A DNA stretch of 64,000 nt. Source: Candidatus Bathyarchaeota archaeon (lineage in GTDB: Archaea > Thermoproteota > Bathyarchaeia > Bathyarchaeales > Bathycorpusculaceae). Positions within the stretch are counted from its first letter, which is position 1. Each line of letters begins with the position of its first letter. The stretch covers positions 1 to 64,000 of the forward strand of contig JAGTQI010000002.1 of NCBI GenBank assembly GCA_018396955.1, given 5' to 3'. The translations under genes were made by a program, and so were the position numbers. This document shows positions 26,193 through 34,681 of this stretch, piece after piece. Under the pieces are notes generated by a model. That model saw only the letters and a list, made by a program, of their open reading frames with translations, was not told the origin of the DNA and did no database searches.

Positions 26193-27447
26193 TCTCGCTT
26201 AAAACCTCCAACTTGTCAAAAAGGTGAACTTGAACCGTCTCGCCTTCCTCCAGTCCCTCACGGTTTTCTGGCACAACAACATAGCCATTAGCCTTAGTCA
26301 ATGTCGAGATTATGCCGGAACCCCTAGAACTTATGGGCTCAGCGTAAAACTCTCCATTCCTCCGGAAGACACGGACGCGAACAAAGGTTTTTCTCCCAAG
26401 AGCTGTGGATGTCCGCCTCGTAAGCTTTGCCACAACAACGGGTCTAGCTTCATTTTCTATACCCAGCATTTTAAGAATTAGGGGTCTTGCAAAAACCTCA
26501 AACCCAAAAAAGGCTGCCACCGGGTTGCCTGAAAGCACTATTACTGGCTTGCCATCGACAATAGCTAGGGCTGTCGGCATAGCTGGGCGCATGGCAACTC
26601 CGTGAACAATAATGCCCGGCTTGCCAAACTTGTTTATGACTGTTGGAACTAGGTCTGATGCCCCAACGCTTGCTCCGCCAGTGGTTATTATAACATCCGC
26701 CTTCTTCAGTCCTTGCTTGAGCTTTTCTGAAATTTCCTTAACATCGTCTTTGGCTATTCCCAAGTCTAGAGGCTCGGCGCCCACTTCATGGCATAAGGAT
26801 GCCAGCATAACCCTATTCGTCTCATAGATTTGGTCTTTCAGCAGCTTTTCTCCAGCTTCAACAAGCTCGTTTCCAGTTGCTAGAATAGCTACTTTCGGCT
26901 TTTCAAAAACCATCAACTCGCTTTTGCCAAGCGCTGATATCAGGGCTAAATGGTGGGGTTTTAGACGTGTTCCAGCTTTTACTGCAACCTCGCCCTTAGC
27001 TACGTCTTCTCCCCGCTTCGAAACATTTTCACCCGGTGTGACAGCAGCCCAAACCTCTATCTCGCTGTTACCGACGAGTTTAACGTTTTCCAGCATTAAA
27101 ACGGCATCTGAACCCTTTGGAAGGGGGTTTCCAGTCCAAACTTGTTTTGCTTCGCCCTTTTTCACTTCGCTTGTGCTTGTCAGTTTTAGGGTTTTTGGCT
27201 TAAACTGAGAAGCTCCAAAAGTGTCTTCAGCTTTAACGGCATAACCGTCAACCGCAGAACGGTCAAATCTCGGCAAGTCTTCCTCTGCAATGAGGTCTTC
27301 TGCCAAAACGCGGTTAAGAGCACCCCACACTGGAACATTTTCGGTTTTCCAGCGCCCAATTTTTTGACTGCTGAAAAACAATTTTTTCGCTTCCTCGATT
27401 GATGCGAGTTTTTGGAAACCCCTTAACCTGACCAAAACTAAGAGCAC
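26185..27447 (-). CDS. moeA: Molybdopterin molybdenumtransferase MoeA (first copy)
   Basis: A 420-residue paralogue of the downstream MoeA with the same domains (DLPRFDRSAVDGYAVKAEDT, VWTGNPLPKGSDAVL, AILATGNELVEAGEKLL, ITTGGASVGASDLVPT, VLSGNPVAAFFGFE). Tandem MoeA pairs in archaea are thought to divide labour, perhaps between molybdenum and tungsten; this is inference. The start is GTG 27447 or, more in line with family N-termini, TTG 27435 (LVRLRGFQKL), just downstream of a TATA box at 27464-27473. Confidence 0.92.
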   Translation of the reverse strand: MLLVLVRLRGFQKLASIEEAKKLFFSSQKIGRWKTENVPVWGALNRVLAEDLIAEEDLPRFDRSAVDGYAVKAEDTFGASQFKPKTLKLTSTSEVKKGEAKQVWTGNPLPKGSDAVLMLENVKLVGNSEIEVWAAVTPGENVSKRGEDVAKGEVAVKAGTRLKPHHLALISALGKSELMVFEKPKVAILATGNELVEAGEKLLKDQIYETNRVMLASLCHEVGAEPLDLGIAKDDVKEISEKLKQGLKKADVIITTGGASVGASDLVPTVINKFGKPGIIVHGVAMRPAMPTALAIVDGKPVIVLSGNPVAAFFGFEVFARPLILKMLGIENEARPVVVAKLTRRTSTALGRKTFVRVRVFRRNGEFYAEPISSRGSGIISTLTKANGYVVVPENREGLEEGETVQVHLFDKLEVLSENV

Positions 27448-27463
27448 CCATAAACAGCATAAC

Positions 27464-27473
27464 GACTTTATAG
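27464..27473 (-). promoter_or_regulatory. TATA box for the tandem moeA operon
   Basis: The minus strand reads TTTCTATAAAGTCG around this position, placing transcription start close to the GTG 27447/TTG 27435 starts and predicting a short or absent leader. Confidence 0.4.
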
Positions 27474-27502
27474 AAAAAGGTATCGCACAAAAGTTCCAGC
27501 TT

Positions 27503-28366
27503 TTAGGTTTTCATCTCTTTTCTTAGGATGTCCCGCATTTTCACGGCATCAACATCCAGGACTGGGCTCTCGCTTATTATTACAGGGTTCAATCTAAAAT
27601 CGGCTATAACCTTTGCAAGCATCTCAAAGTCCGGTCCATAGCCAGCCTTATCCATCGTGTGGTGGCATTTCTCTCCCTTATCAGTAAACTCGACCTTCGT
27701 AAAGTGGCAATGCATGTTCTTGACGGCTTCTGTTCCCAAACGCCTCTCAATCTCTTCCGCAACTTTGCGGAAGTCACCAACAGTTTTGAAACGTCCACGG
27801 TCCCTCGCGTGTAAGTGGGCCCAATCTATTACGGGTTGAGTTTGCTCAACTTGTTCACACAAAGCCAAAATCTCTTCTAAACTGCCAAACTGGGTTGGCT
27901 TTCCCATGGTTTCCGGACCAAGTCGCACATCCTTAATGCCAAGAACCCTTAGCCTCTCAACAACGTCTTTTAGAGCTTCTAAGCATTCTTTAAAAACCTC
28001 TTTTGGAGGTTTTCTGCCGTAAAACCCCGGGTGAAAAACAACAATTTGGGAGCCCATCCAACGGGATGCGGTGGCACACGCGATTAGGCGTTCTTTGCTG
28101 GCTTCAACTGTTTCCTTTCCACCGCAAAAATTTATGAAGTAGGAACCGTGGAGACTTAAGAGAACATCGTTCTCTTTAGCCTTCACCCCTAGTTTTTCAG
28201 CTTCCTCCCTTCGAATTTGAGGCTTCGCACCCCAGCGCACAGCTTGATATTCAAAAGCGTCTAACCCCTCTTCCCGCAGGAGCCTCGGGACATCCATCAG
28301 AGAGGCTTTCATAGCCCTAAAACTTGGCGGAACCCCTGCCGGTCCAAACCTTGGACGGCCAGACAT
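27503..28366 (-). CDS. Endonuclease IV-like (Nfo/AP endonuclease family 2) TIM-barrel protein
   Basis: A 287-residue TIM-barrel protein of the AP-endonuclease 2/xylose-isomerase-like superfamily. Metal-site motifs in order are LSLHGSYFINFCG, VVFHPGFYG, RLGPETMGKP, VIDWAHLHARDRG, NMHCHFTKVEF, KCHHTMDKAGYGPDF and VIISESPVLDVDAVK, matching the zinc-ligand layout of endonuclease IV. The family cleaves DNA at abasic sites; EndoQ (54601) and Nth (4758) add to a base-excision set. It follows a membrane protein gene by 11 bases. Confidence 0.88.
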   Translation of the reverse strand: MSGRPRFGPAGVPPSFRAMKASLMDVPRLLREEGLDAFEYQAVRWGAKPQIRREEAEKLGVKAKENDVLLSLHGSYFINFCGGKETVEASKERLIACATASRWMGSQIVVFHPGFYGRKPPKEVFKECLEALKDVVERLRVLGIKDVRLGPETMGKPTQFGSLEEILALCEQVEQTQPVIDWAHLHARDRGRFKTVGDFRKVAEEIERRLGTEAVKNMHCHFTKVEFTDKGEKCHHTMDKAGYGPDFEMLAKVIADFRLNPVIISESPVLDVDAVKMRDILRKEMKT

Positions 28367-28377
28367 TTCGAGAGCCT

Positions 28378-29262
28378 CTAACTTCTCTTTGCCTTCCTAA
28401 AGCGATAACCTTTTCGCGTTAAAAACCCGTAGGAAAATACTGCCAAAGCTGAAACCCAAGCTGCCACATTCTGAAAAACAATGTATTTGCCGACCGGAGG
28501 CAAATCCACAAGAGGCTTCACAAATCCCCCAAGGGCTGAAACAAAACCTCTCAAGTCTGGAGCTGCAGAAATTATGGCATTATTTATTGCTGAGCAAAGC
28601 CAACTAATGGGACCGAGAGCCTCAACAAAGCCTTTCAAAGCATTATTAACAGACTTTACAAACCCAAGAAGCGACGGATTCCCACAATAAATGTTTGAAA
28701 AAGTACCGTATATTAACTCGGGATAGGCAACAACCGAAACCAGCAAGATTAGGGATGAAAAGACCAAAATCGTTATTGTGGCGCTTTTTATTGTTGCCCT
28801 TGCAAAGCTAACCTTGCTCCAAATGTAGGACACTCCCTTAACCCTTAAAAGTCCAGCCTTTATTCTACTGAAAAAATTCTTTATGGCACTTGCTATTTTA
28901 GACGTGGGTTTATTTTCAGCCTTTTGGTTTTGACCCATCTTTCGCGGTTTAGCTTTAGCTTTTCCTTCAGGCGGTTTTTGAGGCTGCGTAGCTGCGTATT
29001 TTGTCATGCAAATCCAACTGAAAACAAGTGTGATAATAACTGCCAACGGGACAAGATGAAAAAGCGGGCTCACAACAATTGTTATCGTCCAATTTGTCCA
29101 TGGAAACTGAAAACTTCCTTGCAAGGGGTTTTCTTCTTTTACCCCGAGGGAAATGGCGTAAATGACGATGGCGTACTCAAGCAGAGCGGCTATTATAAGA
29201 AATAGGACTATTGCCGCTAAACCCTTAAGAGTTGCCCATCGGAGTATTAGATGTCTGGACAA
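28378..29262 (-). CDS. Multi-pass membrane protein, unknown function
   Basis: A 294-residue protein with helices near residues 10-35 (LKGLAAIVLFLIIAALLEYA), 60-85 (HLVPLAVIITLVFSWICMTK), 160-180 (TITILVFSSLILLVSVVAYP) and 265-285 (AAWVSALAVFSYGFLTRKGY), and a long basic linker between the second and third (GKAKAKPRKMGQNQKAENK). A repeated glycine/alanine-rich amphipathic part sits between helices 3 and 4 (GFVEALGPISWL, GFVSALGGFVKPL). No family is recognised. It lies 11 bases upstream of the Nfo-like gene and probably shares its mRNA. Confidence 0.65.
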   Translation of the reverse strand: MSRHLILRWATLKGLAAIVLFLIIAALLEYAIVIYAISLGVKEENPLQGSFQFPWTNWTITIVVSPLFHLVPLAVIITLVFSWICMTKYAATQPQKPPEGKAKAKPRKMGQNQKAENKPTSKIASAIKNFFSRIKAGLLRVKGVSYIWSKVSFARATIKSATITILVFSSLILLVSVVAYPELIYGTFSNIYCGNPSLLGFVKSVNNALKGFVEALGPISWLCSAINNAIISAAPDLRGFVSALGGFVKPLVDLPPVGKYIVFQNVAAWVSALAVFSYGFLTRKGYRFRKAKRS

Positions 29263-29369
29263 TCAACCACCACTTGCACTTCGCCTATTGTAAATTTTGT
29301 TTTAGAAATATGGAAAATCCGGTTAAAAAACATGACTGTTAAAACTTCACTTCGTTATGTGATTTCGGT

Positions 29370-29558
29370 TCATCGCAAGGGAAACTCATGCCCGCATTTT
29401 GGGCATTTTGCATAGCTGCACTGAACCGTTGAGGGGCATCCTGAACATGCAAAGGCTCTCCCATAGGATATGTCAAATGCGAAGCCGCATTTGGGACAGT
29501 TTACAAGCTTTTTAGCCTTTAAGCCCAATTTTGGCGTCCCTTGCAAAACAACAAGCAC
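29370..29558 (-). CDS. Small double zinc-ribbon protein
   Basis: A protein of at most 62 residues starting at GTG 29558, with TTG codons inside as alternative starts. It has three Cys pairs: CPKCGFAFDI, then CSGCPSTVQC, then CPKCGHEFPLR at the end, enough for one or two zinc sites. The intervening SYGRAFACSGCPSTVQCSYA spacing resembles small archaeal rubredoxin-like zinc ribbons. Function unknown. Confidence 0.6.
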   Translation of the reverse strand: MLVVLQGTPKLGLKAKKLVNCPKCGFAFDISYGRAFACSGCPSTVQCSYAKCPKCGHEFPLR

Positions 29559-29681
29559 GGCAAACCTTTAAAACCTTTCGTGGAAAACGCGCCTTATGGA
29601 AATTTTTAACAGCAACAAATTTATATAATTAGGGTTTGAGCCTTTAAATGCTAGCTTGATGATTGTCGGCATGGGAAACTA

Positions 29682-30662
29682 ATGCAAACTGGAAAACTTG
29701 AAAGGATGAAGCTGTATAAAGACCCGAATGTTCAGGTTTTATTAAGTAAATTTTTAAGCGGCGAAATAAGCGAGCTTAAACCCGCCTTTAACCCAGGGTT
29801 TGGCTACAGATATGCTGAAGTTGAGGCAATTTTGGGGGGCCCCTCAAAAGTTGAGGATTTCTTGGATAGGCTTTATGAAGCAAAGGTGATTGAAAGAAGG
29901 CTTTACGACAAAATATTGTACTGTCCCAGTTGCGGTTCGCAGAACATTTCAACCCATTACTGTTGCCCCTACTGCAAATCCTTCAACATACAGAAAAGTT
30001 CGCTGGTTGAGCATGTTAAATGTGGCTACATGGATGTTGAAGAGAACTTCAGAAAGGGCAGGAAGCTTATCTGTCCAAAGTGCCATGAAGAGTTGAAGAA
30101 GCCTAATGTGGACTATAGGAAGGCTGGGATATGGTGCACTTGCAAGGACTGTGGCAAAAGCTTTGACATACCTGATACAAGGCATTTTTGCAGAGAGTGT
30201 CAAGCGGAATTCACTTTTGAGAATGTGGAAATCCGAGACGTTTATGCTTACACGTTGAATGAGGAAGTGAGGAGCGAAATAACAGCCGGATGGATTTTTG
30301 TTGCACCGATAAAGGAGTTTCTCATTGAAAGCGGGTTTGAGGTGGAAGCCCCAGCCTTTTTGAAGGGTAAGTCTGGCGCTAACCACATGTTTGACATAGC
30401 CGCCTACCGAAAGGAAATAACCAAAAAAGTGGCGGTTATGGATGTGGCAATCGCAAAAGAGGTGGTTTCAGAACAGCCAGTAATAGCCCTCTTCGCAAAA
30501 ATATACGACGTGGCGCCAGACAGTGCCATTCTTGTAGCCATCCCAAAGCTGGGAGATAACGCAAAAAAAATGGCTGATCTTTACAACATCAAAGTTGTAG
30601 AGGGGAAAAATGTGAAAGGAATAACAAACGCTCTCAAAGAGAAATTGTTTGAAAATTCCTGA
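29682..30662 (+). CDS. TackOD1-type multi-zinc protein with a nuclease-like C-terminal domain
   Basis: A 326-residue cytosolic protein. After a helical N-terminal region it has a cysteine-rich block (residues 80-175) with CPSCG (81-84), YCCPYCKS (93-100), EHVKCGY (110-115), CPKC (131-134), TCKDCG (153-158) and CREC (170-173). This arrangement matches what I recall of TackOD1, an output domain found in Thaumarchaeota and relatives. The last 120 residues (HMFDIAAYRKEITKKVAVMD, then LVAIPKLGDNAKKMADLYNI) look like a restriction-endonuclease-like alpha/beta fold, but an E-x-K active site is not obvious, so it may be a binding domain. It converges on the pilus operon with four bases between stops. 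Confidence 0.6.
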   Translation: MQTGKLERMKLYKDPNVQVLLSKFLSGEISELKPAFNPGFGYRYAEVEAILGGPSKVEDFLDRLYEAKVIERRLYDKILYCPSCGSQNISTHYCCPYCKSFNIQKSSLVEHVKCGYMDVEENFRKGRKLICPKCHEELKKPNVDYRKAGIWCTCKDCGKSFDIPDTRHFCRECQAEFTFENVEIRDVYAYTLNEEVRSEITAGWIFVAPIKEFLIESGFEVEAPAFLKGKSGANHMFDIAAYRKEITKKVAVMDVAIAKEVVSEQPVIALFAKIYDVAPDSAILVAIPKLGDNAKKMADLYNIKVVEGKNVKGITNALKEKLFENS

Positions 30663-30666
30663 CGTC

Positions 30667-32487
30667 TTACTTAATCAAGGAGACTGCAATGTTCCCGGCT
30701 CCCGTTGTAACTTTAACCATATAGATACCTTTAGGCCAATATATGTCTTCCCTAATGTAATAGGCAGTTTCGCCGGAGTTTAAAAATCGGTTTTCCTCAT
30801 AACGAATATGATGGGTAGCGTTTATTACCCATATAGAAACTATGTGAACCGTTGTTACGCCAATATTCCTGATACTTACAAGAACTCCATTAAAAATTAT
30901 TTGTACTCCAAAAAAGTCCAAATAAATTGTCGTCTGGGTTGCATCTGGCCCCGAGTCAGTAATTATTAATTTCAGAGTTCCGTTGTTATCGATATAACTT
31001 TGCCAGTCAGGCAAAGTTACATTATAGTATTTAAAGGCTGAAGATATATCAATTTGCGCGATTATATCTCGCTGTCTACTTATCTGATTGTAAGCTTTTA
31101 AAATCAAGGCCTCAAAGTTATCGCTTGCTTTTACACGAAGGCTAACATTTATAAATCTGATAGAACTTGGCAAAAAATTTCTAATGTTCGCTGTAAATTC
31201 TCCTATTATGCTTAAAGTAAAATCGCTGTCATTTTGAATGCTAAATTTTAACTCAATTAGATCAGCTTTAAAATTAAAGGAGGTAGAGGTAGATTTAACG
31301 CACGTTACCTTTAACCTCCATCCGCCATTATAATCAATATAACGGTTAATGTTGGATGTTATGTTCTTTGTCAATAAGAAGTCGTTCGTCCCTATTATGG
31401 AAGAGGCATATCCGTCCTCTCCGACTTCAGAGTATCTACCAGCCTGGTAATCATAAAGCTGGAATACGGCTGTTACTGTGTCACTTGTAGAGCTGCTGTC
31501 TACAGCTAAAGTGATTTGCGTCCAAGAGGCCAAAGTGACATTTCCTCGAAATTCAATTTCAACCCTATGTTCTAAATCCATTTCGTAAGTGCAGTAGATG
31601 CAATATTGGTAATCATTGTGTTGCGAGTCTGTTGGATTGCTCGGCGAATTATAATTATTTGAGGTATCATAGTGTCCTTGATTCGCAAAGCCATCTGTGT
31701 AGTAGAATTTTATGTGGTTATTAGGTATTATCATCAATACATATTCAGTGTTTGGTTCCAAAGTAGGCGGAGAAGAGAAGGTAGCTGTCCACCATTGCAA
31801 CGTTGTGGAAATGGAGAGGGGTTCTGTTATTGCTATTATCTGCATGTCAATGTGGCGTACAATCATACATTTTACGTTTCTTGTTCCGACGCTACTGCAT
31901 CCAAAAAAAGAGATGCTTTTGGCGGTTATATAGGCTGATGGTGAAACGAAAAGGCTGCCATACATTTGGTTTCTTAGAACAGAAGTATAACCTGTACCAT
32001 TAGCACTGTTACCAAATATACCTGTTAAACTTTCAGATGAATAACTGCCAAAAGTAAGGTATATGTTATCATCATCCTTAAGATCATCCACTGAGCCATC
32101 AATATAACGCGTTGACCCTAAAATCATGTATTCAGACGGAGATGCTGATATAAGTGCGTTATTGATATCGGATTCTTCAACGAAAGTTTGATAAGCGTTA
32201 TCTTTGGGATGCCAAGTGTCCTCATAAGTTCCGCTAATACATTGACCCATTTCCAAGATATACTCAGCATTGCTATTGAACCAAGGAGATTTATCGCTGA
32301 AATAGGTAATTTCGATTTTCTCTTGCGCCTTTTCCCAATCTAGCTGATTCATTTGATAGTTCCATAACACTACGTTAGCAACTGCAATGGTGATCAGAAT
32401 TAGGCCTAGCATGATAACTAGAACATTACTTACGCCACGCTTGTCTTTGTATAGTTTTTTAAGGTGCCCTATAATAGCCTCCAGCAT
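30667..32487 (-). CDS. Large pilin-like secreted protein at the end of the pilus operon
   Basis: A 606-residue protein with one N-terminal hydrophobic helix preceded by KDKRGVSN (VLVIMLGLILITIAVANVVL), the layout of a class III (prepilin-type) signal peptide. The exterior part is beta-rich with repeated lectin- or jelly-roll-like segments and many sequons (ILEMGQCISGTYEDTW, VEIEFRGNVTLASWTQITLA, DFTLSIIGEFTANIRNFLP), ending in a pilin-like C-terminal beta domain (VLVSIRNIGVTTVHIVSIWV). It overlaps the small pilin gene by 29 bases. Typical archaeal pilins have 100-200 residues, so this may be a tip adhesin or minor pilin. Function is inferred from position. Confidence 0.65.
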   Translation of the reverse strand: MLEAIIGHLKKLYKDKRGVSNVLVIMLGLILITIAVANVVLWNYQMNQLDWEKAQEKIEITYFSDKSPWFNSNAEYILEMGQCISGTYEDTWHPKDNAYQTFVEESDINNALISASPSEYMILGSTRYIDGSVDDLKDDDNIYLTFGSYSSESLTGIFGNSANGTGYTSVLRNQMYGSLFVSPSAYITAKSISFFGCSSVGTRNVKCMIVRHIDMQIIAITEPLSISTTLQWWTATFSSPPTLEPNTEYVLMIIPNNHIKFYYTDGFANQGHYDTSNNYNSPSNPTDSQHNDYQYCIYCTYEMDLEHRVEIEFRGNVTLASWTQITLAVDSSSTSDTVTAVFQLYDYQAGRYSEVGEDGYASSIIGTNDFLLTKNITSNINRYIDYNGGWRLKVTCVKSTSTSFNFKADLIELKFSIQNDSDFTLSIIGEFTANIRNFLPSSIRFINVSLRVKASDNFEALILKAYNQISRQRDIIAQIDISSAFKYYNVTLPDWQSYIDNNGTLKLIITDSGPDATQTTIYLDFFGVQIIFNGVLVSIRNIGVTTVHIVSIWVINATHHIRYEENRFLNSGETAYYIREDIYWPKGIYMVKVTTGAGNIAVSLIK

Positions 32488-32884
32488 GGGTTCCCCTCAT
32501 TGTTACAATGTCCAAATGGTATAGGCTGTTTGACCTCCAACTGTAAGTGATATTAAGCCAGCCATGACCTCCCAACCCTAACTCTATGGTCGGCGATGTC
32601 CAGTGGGTATGGTTTATGTAAACCGCTGATATGCGTATCGGCACTTTCCCCACATTGCGAAGGTAAACGCTAATTTGTTTTGTTCCAGTTGCGTTGTTGA
32701 ACCACACGTCTTCTATGATTAGGCGTTCTCCCATAGTTTCGCGAAGATTTGTTGTTATGACGTATGTGGCGGCGGCGGCTACTGACATTGCGGCAACAGC
32801 AACAACCATGAGAAGCAAATTGCTCAGCACGGGGGTTATAGCCCGCTTATCCATGAGAAAGCTTAAAAGCTTCCCATTGTTCAC
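32459..32884 (-). CDS. Type IV pilin-like protein
   Basis: A 141-residue (or 131-residue, from ATG MDKRAITPV) protein with a short basic leader followed by a hydrophobic helix (DKRAITPVLSNLLLMVVAVA), the signature of archaeal class III signal peptides processed by a prepilin peptidase; no peptidase gene is in the window. The remaining beta-rich part (IIEDVWFNNATGTKQISVYL, RNVGKVPIRISAVYINHTHW) contains sequons for N-glycosylation. It sits ten bases after the platform gene and overlaps the large pilin-like gene. Confidence 0.75.
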   Translation of the reverse strand: MNNGKLLSFLMDKRAITPVLSNLLLMVVAVAAMSVAAAATYVITTNLRETMGERLIIEDVWFNNATGTKQISVYLRNVGKVPIRISAVYINHTHWTSPTIELGLGGHGWLNITYSWRSNSLYHLDIVTMRGTHAGGYYRAP

Positions 32885-32894
32885 CGCACAACAC

Positions 32895-33722
32895 CTATAA
32901 GAAAAGTTTTATGGCTAAGTAGCCGCATATCATCATCACTAGGCTGTGCTTCAGCCCAGCGCTTATTGCGCCCTCACCCATTTTCCCAGCCACCAGACCG
33001 CCGAAGAACCCTTGAATTGCAGTCATGTGGAAAAATAGGCGTTTTATTTCCGCTGAAGCCATAACCGCTGTTCCAAGCATTGACAAGCCTTTTATTTCCA
33101 CGAAAAAGGACTTGAAAAGCAGCACTATTGTAAACAGAAAGACGAAGAAAGCCACATAAATTATGGCAATGTAGGGTCTTGTCCTGTTTCGGCGCTCCTT
33201 GTGAAGTATAAGTGTTGACTGAACAAACTTGCCCATGGGGTCAAAGACCCTTTCCACATGCCCACCCGAACGGTTAGCCTCAATTATGAGAGGAATCGTT
33301 CTCTGCACAAGAAACGTGTTAACCCGCTTAGCAAAAGCGATTAGGGCTTCATCTAAAGTCATGCCCCAAGAAATTTGGGTATTCATCTTCCGCAGCTCAA
33401 CCGTCAGGGGACCGAAATCCCTTTTTGCAGCTTCTTCCAACGCTCTTGGCAGTGTCATGCCCGTTTCTTGCGCCTGCACAATGCTTCTGAAAAGATCTGG
33501 CAGGTGCTCGTCTATCTCTCTCTTCCACTTGTAATCAATGTAGTTTATGATCGTTGGCGGTGTAAAGGCTACAATAGCGGCGAAAAACATGAACTCATCG
33601 AAAACGGTTGTGCCCCAAACTGTGAAAAATCCGAAAGCCATAATAGAAATGGCTAGAACAAATGATGAAACCCAAGCGATTTGCTTCGCTGATTTCCTTA
33701 TTTTAAGCATATATGCTACCAC
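32895..33722 (-). CDS. Type II secretion/TadC-like platform membrane protein
   Basis: A 275-residue GSPII_F-type membrane protein: helices near residues 18-60, a cytosolic helical bundle (HLPDLFRSIVQAQETGMTLP, then LTVELRKMNTQISWGMTLDE) and three C-terminal helices. It would form the inner-membrane platform of a pilus together with the next protein upstream, the pair corresponding to a FlaJ/TadBC split. It overlaps the upstream gene by seven bases. Confidence 0.82.
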   Translation of the reverse strand: MVAYMLKIRKSAKQIAWVSSFVLAISIMAFGFFTVWGTTVFDEFMFFAAIVAFTPPTIINYIDYKWKREIDEHLPDLFRSIVQAQETGMTLPRALEEAAKRDFGPLTVELRKMNTQISWGMTLDEALIAFAKRVNTFLVQRTIPLIIEANRSGGHVERVFDPMGKFVQSTLILHKERRNRTRPYIAIIYVAFFVFLFTIVLLFKSFFVEIKGLSMLGTAVMASAEIKRLFFHMTAIQGFFGGLVAGKMGEGAISAGLKHSLVMMICGYLAIKLFL

Positions 33723-34681
33723 TTTGGCGAAACAGCATCCAATATTATGAGGAACATTATTGAGCCCAAAGGAATCCCGATGTAAGTTAGGATGTTAAGC
33801 AGAAGGTCTGGGCCTAAAAATCCGAGACCGCCACCCATCATGGCCATGACAGCTAGCATAATTATGAGAAGCAAGGGCCCGGTGACAAGTATCGCTACGT
33901 AAAACTCTGAAAGCATAGAAAGAGTGTCTGAGAATTTGCGGAGGCTTATTCTCTTCAATTTCATGTGTTGCTTTGACTTCTCCCTTAGATAGGCGGCAAG
34001 GTTGCTTCCAGAGTGAATTGTTGAGATAAAGCCTTCAATCACTTCACGAAACCTTTCAGACGGTGTCCTTTTAGAGGTTTGCTCCAAGGCTGAAATTATA
34101 TCCAAGCCAAAGAGGTTTATATCCCTAATAATGTTCTTTGCCTCTGCAGAAACCGCCAATGGAATGGGAAGATTTGAAAGCGAGTGGAATATTTTCTCTG
34201 GTGGAACACCCGCACTAGCCAAAATTGACATATAGCCAGTTGTAAAAGCCAGTTCATCCTCAAGTTCTCTCTTAAACTTGTCAGCCCGATAAACTGGGTA
34301 TATATAAAATACAAGGATTGAAAAGGCAATTGCGAAGAGGCTTCCACCCAAACCGAAAAGGAAAGCTGGAAAAATGGGTATGCCGAACATGAAGACCAGC
34401 AGACATGGAACCGCCACAAAAGTTGCAAGCGCAATTATTAGCGTAGAAAAGACGACTAGGCTTATGTAAACCCTAAAACCAGTTTTAAGTCCAGCCCTCT
34501 GCAGGTGCAAACTCAAATCTTCAAAGAGGGGCAAAATGCGGCTGATTCTACCGCCCACAAGCCTATAAGCAACGGACTGGAGGATTCCAGCCTTAAATTT
34601 TTCGCTTCCCTTTGAGGTCTTTGTAAAGCGGATTTTTAACAGAAACTTTTTGAAGGCTTCAGTGATTTTTGGGCTTTTCAC
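33716..34681 (-). CDS. Type II secretion/TadB-like platform membrane protein
   Basis: A 321-residue GSPII_F-type membrane protein with two helices near residues 75-125, a cytosolic helical region (DELAFTTGYMSILASAGVPP, then EKIFHSLSNLP) and two helices near the C-terminus (LLIIMLAVMAMMGGG, YIGIPLGSIMFLIILDAV). It starts with a four-base overlap of the ATPase stop codon, so ATPase, platform and pilin genes are translated as a unit. Confidence 0.82.
   Translation of the reverse strand: MKSPKITEAFKKFLLKIRFTKTSKGSEKFKAGILQSVAYRLVGGRISRILPLFEDLSLHLQRAGLKTGFRVYISLVVFSTLIIALATFVAVPCLLVFMFGIPIFPAFLFGLGGSLFAIAFSILVFYIYPVYRADKFKRELEDELAFTTGYMSILASAGVPPEKIFHSLSNLPIPLAVSAEAKNIIRDINLFGLDIISALEQTSKRTPSERFREVIEGFISTIHSGSNLAAYLREKSKQHMKLKRISLRKFSDTLSMLSEFYVAILVTGPLLLIIMLAVMAMMGGGLGFLGPDLLLNILTYIGIPLGSIMFLIILDAVSPKW

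Noticed and set aside
29640-29690. TGATGA sequence near 29655 as a C/D-box RNA
   Set aside because: No matching D box (CTGA) or C'/D' pair at proper spacing could be identified.
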